This document shows positions 1-12,200 of a stretch of 64,000 bases of DNA, in pieces. Numbering within the stretch: the stretch's first letter is position 1; every line of letters starts with the position of its first letter. Source of the DNA: Motacilla alba alba (Eukaryota > Chordata > Aves > Passeriformes > Motacillidae). The translations under genes and the position numbers were made by a program. Location: contig NC_052046.1 in assembly GCF_015832195.1 (NCBI RefSeq), forward strand, positions 42,976,473 to 43,040,472. The letters are read 5' to 3'. Under the pieces are notes generated by a model, which was not told the DNA's origin, did no database searches, and saw only the letters and a list, made by a program, of their open reading frames with translations.

Positions 1-2277
1 TTAAAATGTTTATTTGTTTTGATGTTGGCTTGCAGTGACAATATGGCACAGCAAAGTTAAAGAGAGTTAAGTTGTACAATCCAATAACAGTGCAGGAAAT
101 TCATCGGCAAAATGCTCTTGTAAAAAAAAAAAAACAAAACAAAAAAAGAAACATAAAAAAATCAGCAGAGCTCTTGTAATGGACTGTGTAGCCTTTTCTT
201 GTGCAACCCTTTCAGAGTCAGCCCCTGTTGCTACCTGCATGTCCCAGTGAGCTAGGGCATACATGGGGACATCCTAAATGAGTGACAAATTACAAAAAGG
301 AAGAAATTGTTAAAGTTTATCTAAGTTTCTCTACTTTTTTTTTTTTTTTTTTTTTTTTTTTACTGAATCTTAACCACACTGTACAGCTCTCATGCACTTG
401 TATAATTGTGCAGTGGGAATTTAGTTGGTGTCTTCAAGCAAACAGAGAGACATGTGACAGCTCAGGCCAAGAGTAAGATGGAACATGCAGAAAAAAATTA
501 ATGAGCTGGCCTTGACCCATAATGTAGTCAAAGCACATCTGGAAGGCAAAGATTATTAACATGCTGTCTGCTACGAAATAGAATCAAGGATCAGGCAGAG
601 ATGGGCCAAGGTGAGTATTTAAGACTTGGAGACTTGTTTGAATGTTACCAGCATTAATGAACCTTTCTCCAGGGCAGCTGTTCACCTGACTGAAAAAGAA
701 TCAGAAGTCAGGCATAGGATTTTCTTAACTCTTTCCTCTATCTACTGAGAGTGAATGCAAAAGTGTAGATACCAGGAAGTTCTTGGTAACCTTCACTGAG
801 ATGGAACTTCCTTCTCATTGCTTTTTAGCTGGAAATGAAAAAAAGTGATCAAACAACCACTTGCACATGTGCCAGATGCAGCCTGGCTGCATAAGTTGTG
901 CGTTACAGAACCCTGACACTCAGATCAGTCTGCAGAAGAAAGTATGCAGTACTGAGAACAAAGAAGATGAGGGAAGAAGGGAAAGGAAGTCTGAACAAAA
1001 GTATAAGTGGCCACACTACTGAGCAAAAGTCCACTGAGGAAGGGGGAAAAGAGCAAAATTCCTACTCATCATGAAGGAAGGATCCCAAAATATTTATGAA
1101 CTGGTGTAAACTTGAGACTGTATCTTTCACTCTGCAGATACTGTGAGCAAAACTTCAGGGGTTTGGTGCTGTATTATCCTTGACTGTCTTGAATACTGGG
1201 TTCTCAAAGGGTGGATGCCACTCAGTTTGTTTCATTTCGTAACAGAATAATAGGACATCAATTTTTCAACTTGTATAATTGCTTAGCCTATATTTCTGCA
1301 GAAATGAAGCCAAACAGTTTCACCTACAGACCGTTTCAGACAGATGTTTTCTCAATTAATTTATAATGTGTGCCTTGTTATACAATATTTTAAGAGGAAA
1401 TATATGCTCTTTCAAAATTGTTTTCTGTTGTTATGGGAGCTATGTCTGCTCACTTTACCACTGTATTCACAAAGAAAAAAAGGGCAATTAGTCTGTCTCA
1501 GTGTTAATCACAAAATAGGCCTATTTTTTCTCTGTTATCATGCTGCAACACAAAGTCAACTTCAGTATAGCCAAATTCTGTTACTATAGATTACCAGTTT
1601 TTCCATAGACTCTGCCCTGTCACATTAATGTTCACTAGATGAAGCATAGTATCTCACAAGCAATTAAAAAATCATTCACAAAGGAAAAACTGTCATCTGG
1701 GGATGAAATAGCAGGTCACACAGGCAATTGCAGCACCCATCCATGCTTTTAAAATTCCATCTTCATGAAGAGGTTTTAGAACACAGCCATCAACATCCCA
1801 TTTTTCCTTTTATTAAAGAATGGGATTTTCAGAAGAGCTCAGTATGGGCCTAATTCTCCTTCTACTGATCCCAAGGGTAAAGCACTCAGTGATTTCAGTG
1901 GCAGAAGGGTAAAGCAATTTCCTGTGCTTTTGAAATCTCACTTGCTGATACTGTCTCAAGGGAAAAAAATGCAGACTCAAGGGATAAAAGTCTTTATTCG
2001 TTAGCAGTGAAACAGCACAGGCTCTAGCAATGCAAGGATCCTCAGGCTGCTTCCCTGAGGATACAGCCCAAACCAGACCTGGAACATCCATGTGTCAGAG
2101 CAGAGCTTCTCCTCTGTCCTCTCCCAGTTGTCTATGGCTGATTATAGTCCTTTCTGCTGAGAGTTTCCCACAGAGTGAAGATCAGATTTCACCATGAACG
2201 GATACAAGAACACAAATACCCCATTAATCTGTAGTGAGATTTAAAACACATCTGTAGCATATTTGCAGTTCTAAGGT
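1..2277. other. Non-coding stretch, no gene seen
   Basis: AT-rich unique-looking sequence with no family-recognisable peptide and no paired splice signals I would trust. It contains an A-rich patch near 121-160 and a 27-base T run at 335-361. The short open frames here are of the size expected by chance and several are only homopolymer translations. The last bases, 2272-2277 (TAAGGT), are the probable left target duplication of the LTR that follows. Confidence 0.6.
335..361. repeat. Poly(T) tract, 27 bases
   Basis: An uninterrupted run of T. It could be the reverse-strand poly(A) tail of a retrocopy or simply a mononucleotide microsatellite. I see no recognisable retrocopy beside it, so the neutral reading is preferred. 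Confidence 0.9.
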
Positions 2278-3275
2278 TGTTGCAGTGGGGGGTTGAAGAT
2301 GTTTAGTCTCTCCCTGTCTGTAGTAGTGGGGGTTTGAAGAACATGTTTGGTCCCTGTCTAAAGTTGTTTACCCCCTGTCTCGAAGAGGCAGTTATAATAA
2401 TTCCAGATTTTTCCCTGTCTGTCCTCAAAAATCCTGCCTCTGTAGATTGTCTGTCATGACTTGTTACACCCCTTTATCTAAAGAATTCGCTGTCAGTTAC
2501 AGGTTTTCCTTTCTGCCATTGGTCGTGCCTTTCTCACTCCAGGTTATGTTTACATTAGTCACCCCAGGCCCCTCCTAGTTAACCAGACAGTTCCCTCCCA
2601 GGATTCCACCCCCCCTGCATAAAAGCTGCTGTTTTTCTCTGTTTCCCCACTCTTTTGCCACTGTCCCCCTTCGAGTCTTGCCGTTCCCGCATTCCGCCCG
2701 GCACAGCACAGAGGTCAGCAGCCCCGGTGCGCTCCTCCACAGCGAGAGAGAAGAATGCCTGTGTGGTGCGACATCAGCTGTCCCACTCTGGTGACAGGAA
2801 AGCCTCGCCACCACCCTCACTGTCACTCCCGCCTGTGCTGCTGTGGCTCCTGCTGCGGTAAAGATCCAGCGCTGCCACTCCTGCCTGCGCTGTCGCTGCT
2901 GCCACCTGCGCTGCCTCTGCCGCTGCCACTGCCTGCGAGTGTTGCATCACCTGCCTTGCTTCAGCGCTGCTCCCACCGCGGGAAAGAATAACACCCATGT
3001 GGTGGCACCACCAATTCCACGTGGCGCCACCCCGGCACGGCTTCTGCCTGTGAAAGAAAGAAAGCAGCTTGGAGAAACAAGCATAGAGCCCTTCCTTTTC
3101 CTCTGCCCTGATCCTTCAGCGTGGGCCCACATTTATCGGCCACTTCTGGTGGTCTCGATCCCAGCCAGTGGCCAAAATGTGATCCTGCCTGCCGGCGGCC
3201 GAGGTAAGGTGCAGCCACTCCTGCTGCATGTGCCGATCAACTTCCGCGATCGGGATGCAACAGGATGCAACGTCA
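2278..3275 (+). mobile_element. Solo LTR, CpG-rich, about 998 bp (class II-like)
   Basis: Seen: the block starts TGTTGCAG and ends in CA, with nearly matching 6-bp flanks TAAGGT (2272-2277) and TAAGAT (3276-3281). The left part carries an imperfect direct repeat (2284-2319 and 2325-2359). A TATA-like CATAAAAG lies at 2618-2625, after which the sequence becomes strikingly GC- and CpG-rich (2690-3270) with runs of CTGCC/GCTGCC. The phrase GTTGTTTACCCCCTG at about 2368-2382 recurs in the LTR at 49.7 kb, linking the two families. Known: 6-bp duplications are typical of class II ERVs. Inferred: a plus-strand solo LTR with an unusually long R-U5. The open frames across the GC-rich half are Cys/Pro/Leu-rich translations of that composition, not a gene. 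No clean AATAAA was found, so the internal division is uncertain. Confidence 0.6.
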
Positions 3276-3281
3276 TAAGAT

Positions 3282-6200
3282 AACTAACTTTTCAGGGTGA
3301 CAGTGCAATTACATAATGAAGAAAAATCTAGAAGGAAAGAGGTAGAAATCTTCATAATGGACTGTGTGGATGTCTGGAAACACAAACCACCCTGCTTTTA
3401 GCAGAAACACAAATTTCATCCACAGCTTTGCTAACGCAGAGGCACTTGTATCTCAGCTAGCTATGCAATATTATGTACATGGAAGTGCCGCACTGTTCTC
3501 TGCTGGACAGGGCAAAGGCCTGTGGATAAATACAGACATGTGAAAGTCCAAGGTAGGAGGAAGGAGAAGCTGAGATCACTGAATAGGTCAGAGGTACCTG
3601 AAAAACTCCACAAAGCACAACAGTGAATATGTGCATAACCTGGCCATATGACATGGAGAAGGGGCAATGGTGTCAGCCACAGGGACGGGAGCAAATGATG
3701 AGACAGTCAATAGTACTCTCACACTCTGTAGCTGAAGGCACTGATGTTCGGAAAGCTCTTGCAAGAGGAAGAACAGATTGCAGAAGAGTTCAGATCTTTG
3801 AAACCCATAGTCAATCCAGACCAGCATTGGGTCAACCACAGCAGTCAGCACTCTTCACAGAAAAGTCCATGTAGGGTAGCCATCCCATCAGAGAACTTCT
3901 GGTCCACAGCACCAAGGCTGGGCCTAAGCTGCTCTGGGTGCACCTCTGCTGATACAGAGCAGTAAAGACACAAGTTACCCAACATGTTCTTCACCCACAT
4001 GGGAGTTTTATTCTGCTGTAGGCTATAGAACACAGGGTATCTTTAAGAGAACATGGGAAACCAGCAGAAACCAGAAGTTGAACTTTTTAACAAAACCCTA
4101 ACTACAGGGGATCCTGTATCTCGTATCCATATGTTTAAAGTTCAAAGTACATAGAATTCCTCATACCTATTTTAGTAGAAGTTCTGTCTGATACTAAAGA
4201 GTTCTATGGCACCTCACACTCCTGAATAGCTCTGCTATTCAAAGTACTCCCTCATGAAGGCAAAAGTGGTCAAATGGTGGCAATTCTAGTGAAAGCCAGT
4301 ATCATTAAGATATCTACATCTTCTTCCCCTCCTTTGGCTGTCTTTCCACCTTGTCTAACAGCAGCATTTTCCCTGGTAATTTTGCACGTAAAAAGTGCAG
4401 AAACAATTAGACTTGGACATTCAAAGCCATCCAAGACTTTTCTGGCCACCACCACTGACAGTCTAGCCACTGATACCACATTACTGCTGCAGTGCTGTTG
4501 TGCTGGCCTCCTCATTTTCTAAAGTAATCACAGTCACATCCACCCTTTGTCAAAACAAATTAATATTTAAATTACTATTCTTGCCTGTGTCCCTAGTGTT
4601 TAAAATCTAGTGCAAGGATTTCTAAAAGCAGGAGCACAATGCTAAAACTTGTAACTGTGAGGGGTTTCACATTTAGTTGATTATGAGGTTTAGAAATCTC
4701 AAAATAGGTCAGAAAATTCCTTCAAACTTCCAGTTAGCAGAAGCGTGTGTCAAAAGAATGTCCTTGTGTCTATGGCACATAAACTCAAAGGAAAGCACAA
4801 AGACACAACACGTGTGGCATGCAGAACAGTTCACTGGGACCAGGTCACCAGACATCTCATCCTGTGTTTTGTTAGAAAGACATAACTAACAAACCAGTGA
4901 AACCAGACAATCTTTCCTGCCATCCCAAATCAAACAACTCTTGCTTCAAAGACAAAATTTCTGAAGTTTGATATGTATATCACATCAACTCTGAAAGTCA
5001 TCCATTCATTTATTGCTGTGAATGCTTGCCCACACCTTTCAGAATAATCAACTGAATTACTAAGGCTGCAAAACCTCTCCACCAACTGCTGAAATTATTT
5101 TGCTTCCTGCAATGAGAATCACAATAACAGTAACACTGACAGGAAAAGTAGTCACAAAACTTGACAAAATACATTCTTTGGAATTGAAAAAATAGTACAA
5201 GGTATTCAAATGATTATATATTCAATGCATTGCTTCCTTCAGGAAGGTGATACAAATGAGTTCAGGATTTGCACAGCTAGTGTAACTGGGAAAAATGCAC
5301 CTGGGAAAAGAGCTTTGGAGGCTCATTAGGAAGTGAGTTAGAAAAAGCTTCAATATGTTGGTGCTCCTTGTACACATAAATGATTAAGGTTTACTGTTTA
5401 GACATTGCTTTGTAAATTAATGACTTTATTAAAGCACACCAAGTGTAGACGTACACATTTTTCATTTGACAATTAAACAAGAAGTAACAAAGTGAGTTTA
5501 TTCCTATTGAGGAACAGGGAAATTACCTTTGTCCTCAACTGCCATCACAATATTTTTGAGCAAGGTGGTTTGGTTTAGCTTAGTTTTGTTTTCCCAGACA
5601 CTAAAAACTGTGTGTCACCTGGAAATGCAGGTGCAGAACTATTTTCTTTCCCTAGGTTTACCATGCCTTGCTTAATGGTCTGGAATGAACACAACAGCTT
5701 CCAGCAAACATGTCAAAACTGAGGCTTTCCTCAACACCCTCTAACTCTGTTTCTCAGGTAATAAAAGATCTGGACACAGCAGAAGCCCAGGACCAGTTAA
5801 TGGCTGAAAATGAGCTGTCAGATCCTGAAGCTTGCAACAAGAAAAATAGAGGGATGCCTGTCAAAACTCAAATGTCACCTTCACAAGCACTTTCCTGAAA
5901 TAAGCAACAGGAATGGCTACCTATGGAAACCATTAGTGGAGATGACAATTCTGGCTCCAAACTGACAGCTGAGCAATTGTTTCAGTGATCCAGTGATGGG
6001 GGATTCATTCTTGAATTAATAATCCAAACATGCTTCTCTGAATGTTAACTTTCAGCCACTGTATCTAATTGAGAGTCCTGTTCTGGACCCTGAAGACAAC
6101 CAGTGACTGAAACTGTCTGTGAGGCAACTCAGGGAATTTCAGAAAAGCAGTCTCAGCCATTTTTTGGAAGTGACAAACCAAATCCCAAAATACCAGACAT

Positions 6201-9200
6201 TTAAATTCAGAATAATTATGGGAAATTTATGTCATTAAGACATCGAAGTTAGCTACAAATTGGTTAGAATATGTGAAATTTCAAAAAATGCTAACTTTCA
6301 GTGGAAAGTGAGAGCTTTGTGAAACAAAAGGGAAAAAAAGAAAAGTGACTTAAAGGATTTTTACATTTCACTCCAACTGAAATAAATGTATGCTAATGCA
6401 TACTAAGGAGTAAACTGACAAACAAGTCCTCCAACAAAATAAAATGGGTGGCTGATAAGCCTGAAACAAATGAAAAGTGGTATCTTTGCGAGAAGGGAGA
6501 CAACTAGAAAATTATGCCAAAACTATGGAGAGCAGAAGCTGAGAGGACATTTACTGTTGAGAAAGGTGATGAGGGAGTTTGTGTTAACATCTTCTCTGTT
6601 TGTTCCATGTCTTTGAAATGTTTCTATCACACATTTCACAATTTTCTCCCCATTCTTCGTGGCCATATTGCATGGAGCAAGGGAGAAGGAAAGGCCTGCC
6701 TCCCACTTCTTTTCTCTGTTTGCAGTGCACTATGAAGTGAAGTCCACATTGGCAACATGAGAAAGCTGGGGAAAGTGGTGGTTGTAGTTTAGGAATGGTA
6801 TTATCCCAGTTTAGTATTACCACTAAAGAACATGTTGAGATAAGAATTATTTACTGAAAATAGCAAAGACATAAGAAAACAAGCAGTAACAGCAACAATA
6901 TCAATAACAAAAGGTATAAGAAAAGATACAAAAAACCCCTGATAATAGGCAAAGCTAGACAGCTCCCTTCACCAGGTTTTCTCCTCCAAATAGAACCCCT
7001 TCTCCCCAGAAGAGAGTCCTTTTGCCCTAGTAATCATGTGAAGTGGTATAGAATAACCTCAATGCCCCAGCCATGCCTCCTCCCAGCTACTGGCCTATCC
7101 TGGCCAGAATCAGGACACTGGTATGGTCTGCAGGTCCTTTGACAGTAGTTTTCTCCACTAGCCCTGTGTCCTGTCATCACCATCATCATTGCCTCCAACC
7201 CCATTTGTACTGCTTGGAAAGTAGTGACACTCTTTCAACTTTGGATCTTTCTCAACGTCCAAGAATAATTTTTCCTAAACCTTTTCTCTTCAGTCAGGTT
7301 TTGCATTCCCCTTTTCTTGTTATTTTCTGAGTTTCGTCAATTTGTGCTTCTGAGCCTTCAGCTAAGCTTATCAGGAAAAGACAGTCAATGGAGCAAGTAA
7401 TTTAGCTGGTGGAAATCAGTCTGCCTTCTGATTTGTACCTCCTGCAGACCAAAATACCTTATCCATTATCCCATACTGCTAATATTAATTTTTCTGTATT
7501 AAATAAAGAAATTATATACATTTCTGAACTGACAAAGAATTACATAGGGATTAGCTGCATAGTTAAATCACTACAATGATTCAAAAATGCTTTTAAAACC
7601 CTACAGGAAGATTAATGGAACTCTTTTAAGCTATACAAAATAAACTATTCGTCTCCCCATGGCTCATTTCATCCAGAGGTAAGCCATGGAAAAACACTTG
7701 TTTTTCAACTTAGTGGGTGGAAGTCCCAGAAACCCCAGTATGGAAATAACCTGTGTATGACGGAGTGAAAGTGCATACTTTTATAAGCACACATATTTAT
7801 GAAGACATACTTGTAGAGCACAACTGAAGAAACCATCTATAGCAAGGGCCAAAGAGGTCAAAAGAAGTGGGTGGGGGGAAAAAGCTTAATCTCTCACTTG
7901 TGTTACTTAGTGGAGAAAAAAAAGTAAGTCAGCACCATCTTTAGGCAGCAAGACGCTTTGCCAGAGCAGAAAGCAGAGACTGACACTCAGCAGGCCACAT
8001 GGAAATGTACAAATTATGACAGACTACCCTCTTTTCACAGTACTGAGCTGTTCTTATAAATAATGATCATTGTACAGCAATCCAGATGATTAGCTCAACA
8101 TGCAGGTAGCTGCCTGGCTGATGTCAAGCATATGTTTCTACCCACTGTACCCTCACCTGGGAAGCACCTTCACTTTATCAGGCTCTATCTGTAATTGACA
8201 TAGACTGAAGTCAATGTTTTTGTTTAGCCAGTTCTCACCATCGTGTATTCATTGTCTAGGCTTTGCTGTGAGAAAAAACAGCCCAGTTCACTGAGGTGCA
8301 GGGAAGAGGATTATGACGGGAGAGCAGGAGCTTTTCAGAACATTCAAGGGAGGAAGACTGAAAAACAGGAAAGCATATTTTGAAAAATGCTCTCTGCAAA
8401 ACATCCCTTAACTTTTGGCCAAGAGTAACAGATAGTAAGACTTGCAGCAAAGGCAGACCTGCAGTGCAGAGTATAATAAGGAGAAAAATTAAATATTGAT
8501 CATATCTTCTGTTAAAGAGAGAAACAAAAACACAGAAGAAAGAAATCAAGTGATTTTGAATCAATTTTCTACATGGCTAAAATCTTCCTGTACCAGCAAT
8601 GTGATGCTAGAAATCAGTTTCTCAGTCAGAGAAGGGATGCAGGTCAGATTGACTGTCAGCTTTACATGGTTCAGAGCCAGGGCCACAAGAGCTGTGCTGG
8701 ACTGGATAGGACCATGTACTCCTTCTTTCAACTCCAGACATATTTGCTATCCAATTGCGAAAGTATGGAGACCTTGAACAAATCATGCCACCAACTTGCA
8801 AGCAACACCCGCTTTCTGACCTCCAAAACAGTATGTGGTGCATGGTGAGGTTACTCTCTCACCCTACAGTGGATGGATAACCTCAGCAGGTGCAGTCCTG
8901 CCTGCTCTCTGTGCTCAAAGACAGTCTGCCACACAGCTTCAGTGGGAGCACAATTAGGGACATGGCACGAAAAAAATCTAGTGAATTCTGTGTGCTTCCC
9001 AGAGACAGAAACATTTTTAAAAACTCTCCTTGCTCCCAGAGGGATGCTGGTGAGCAGAGGAGAGTGATGAACCCATAGCAAAGTAACAAAGTTTTTCAGC
9101 TCTCAGCTTTTTACCTCAAAGAGTAAAGGGAGAGCATACACTCTCATGTTGAGAGAGTATTCTGCATGTCACAGGCCCTCTGGTCTCTGGCTTATCTCCA

Positions 9201-12200
9201 CACTGAGATGTGTTTCCCTGGACAATGGGAAGAGATAGGGCCCTGGGCTCTGTGCCCAGCTGGTGTAAAGTGACACAGCTTCTCCAGCAGAGCTGTCCTG
9301 TCCAGTCCACAGCTAGCACCATCATCATGGGCCTGGCACTGAGTTCAAGCAGGATTTAACCCATGCCTTCTCCAGAGCTGCGCAGCTAGACTGCAGGGGA
9401 TTGGCTCTGATTTATAGTAGCTGAGGTCCTATTCCTTAAGGGAAGTCCTTGAAGTGTAAAGAGCCTTGTCAGACAGTTTACTCCCTCTGCCAATCTGTAC
9501 CTCATATGGGGACATATTTGTATATGGGTAAACAGACAGACAAACAGGAAATTTTCAAAAATAATATGTCTGTTAAAATGTGATTTCACCCACATTCAAG
9601 CTTATGAGAGCCGACCAGGAGCTGAACTCAAACCGATGTGGTCTCAAATTCTACATGAAGACCATGGGATCATACCAAAGTTGTGTGTTATCAATCTGAC
9701 TAATATTATTGAAGTTTGGACTTACCATGGATTTCTAGGGTTCCTTGATAAATGTCACTATTGATTAAGCAGAAGTGAAAGAGACGTTCAAGCAGTAAAT
9801 CTTGACACTGTGTAAGAGTGCAAAATACCATGTAACATTATTATACTGTCTTCTTAGCAAAAGGAAGCAGTCCTTTCTCAGGAATGCTACCTCACTGTTT
9901 TCAGCAATTTCCAATAAATAGGCAATGTCCACATTGAATGTCTGAAATGTAGCAAACTGAAAGGTCTAAAATAGGGTAGATTTGCAACCTTTCTACTTTA
10001 AGTCACCTGAGATAAATGCTTCTGAAACTTGCTGTATTTAATGCTTCCTCCTTCTTCCAACCTATAGGACAGGGTTTTCCAAACCATAAGCAATTTAGGC
10101 AGATTGCAGGGGCAAACCAGATTGGGAGGAAGGAGACACATAACTTTACCATGCTCTTGTTCCAGGTATAGAGTCACAGAAGGATCTCTTGAGAACAGGA
10201 TTAGAAAAGAAACTGGTACACAGTAATAGCATAACTATCTGCTACATAACAGGAGAGACAGTCCAGTGAGATACTGTGATGCTCAAAGTCTGAGTTCTAG
10301 TTACCCCAGAGGATCCTGCTGCTGCTGGTGCTGAACATTGTGCTGGCACGATATCTCAGCTATGCTCTCAGAAATGCACACTGAGAGCCATACCTGATCA
10401 ATGAGATGCAGACTTCAGTTTCACAGCAGGGCTCAATGACAGCTTGCAAATGCCAGTCTCTCATGTGGATCCAGATTCCATCCCTCATCTGTGCTGCTGC
10501 TTGCATCCTCTCCAGCAGCGGCTGCTTGTGCTTGGTGCCTGTTGGGGGTGGAAGGACTTAAGCTATAGGAAGGAGGGATGTGCTTAGCATGCACAAAGCA
10601 TACAATTGCATTTAAATCAGAGTCAGGAGACTTGGCCTGTCAGACAACCCTCTTTCATCTGTCTCCAGACATGACAAATTGCATTTCTTCTCCCTCCCCA
10701 GCCTCACAGGGTGGGGGCTCGGAAAAATGGTCAGTGTTTCTCCCTTCCCTGGTCAATGGCTGGTGATATACATGCTCACTCCTTGGTCAAGACAATTTCA
10801 CTTCCCCTCTTGCAAGGTCACCTCTGTATGAGCTGGAAACCATTATCTACCTGGGATTTCTCTAGGCCAGACCTTCCAAGGCTTTTTACAAAGTTTGGCT
10901 CCACCCCATAGTTCCCTTTTCTGGAACTCATAGATCTTACAGTCCAAACAGCCTCAGCAATCTACTGGCATGCACTGTTCATTGTATCCCTTGTGGGACT
11001 TCTGACTTCTCAGCTGGCAGCAGGATTTTAGTTGTACTGATGTGTCCTTTGTGACAGTGTTTCTCAGCTGTTTCAGTGTTAACCACCCAACAGGGCTGAC
11101 CTACGGATATACCACCAACAGACTAACTGGTGGTCACATTCTCAGTGCTGCGAAAACTCCCTTGTCTGGGGACAGCATTGGCAACAGGCCTTTCCACATA
11201 GAGAATTTACTTCCCAGGACTTGCCAGAGTCCTGGCACCTCTACCACATGGCAGTCTTCTTCATTGCAGGTAAATGACTTAATTTGAGTTATTTTCTTGA
11301 GTAGAAAGAAAGCTTTTTACAAATTCTATTTTGATTTCTGGCCACAGTAGTAATGGCCAGCTGCTGCACCCTGTCTTTGGAGCTATCCCACAAGTCAAAT
11401 GCCTCCGGAGTTTTTAAAGGTGCTTTTGATGTTCCTTCTACTCTTAAAAAACAAACAAACAAACAAAAAAACCAACAAAACAATTTCAATTGTCAATCCC
11501 CGTAAGGGTTGTTTCACTTTTACTGTATTATCTCTGCAGTAACATTGTTAACCTGACAGTTAATATTCTGCCCCAACATTCCTCAGAGAGATGCAGAATT
11601 TTGTCTTTGGTAACTTAAAAATCTTTTGTGACTAAGGAGTACAGTGCTCTCTGAATTTTCTTGGCTAGAGGAACAGGCAGATGTCCAATGGTGTTCATGA
11701 CCTAATGTTCCTCATACTAGATATCCAAAGTCTAAAGCTTTCAGACATGGACAATTTTGTTTGAATCAACATTAAAGTCACCAGTGGGTACAGAGAAATG
11801 TATCATAGCTCAAAAACATGATGCAGTGAATGGCAGCTCCAATTACACTATCTCATGTAAGACATGGGGAGAGAGACAAGATCTCTACATCATCTTTCAC
11901 AGCTTCTGATTAACAGTCAGCTCCTGAGGATGTGATTTTTTCTTTTTCTTTTTTTGTCTTTTAGAAGCCTAGGAGTAGATATCCTCTGCCATTGCTCTAG
12001 ACTAGTGAGTATCAAACACAAAGAAGCAGCACAGCAGCTTCCTAATTAATATTAAGACACATTTAACCTGTTCAGAAATGCATGCCAAACACCACTAGAA
12101 ATAAACCTTCAAATTGAATAGAGTTTTCTATTGATGGAACATTTGTATCACACCCTGAACCCTGAATGTCCTGCAGATCCTCAAAAAAAGTCTCCCAAGG

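Noticed and set aside
2843..3283. 146-codon Cys-rich frame
   Set aside because: Lies wholly in the GC-rich half of an LTR; composition explains the open frame and no family is recognised.
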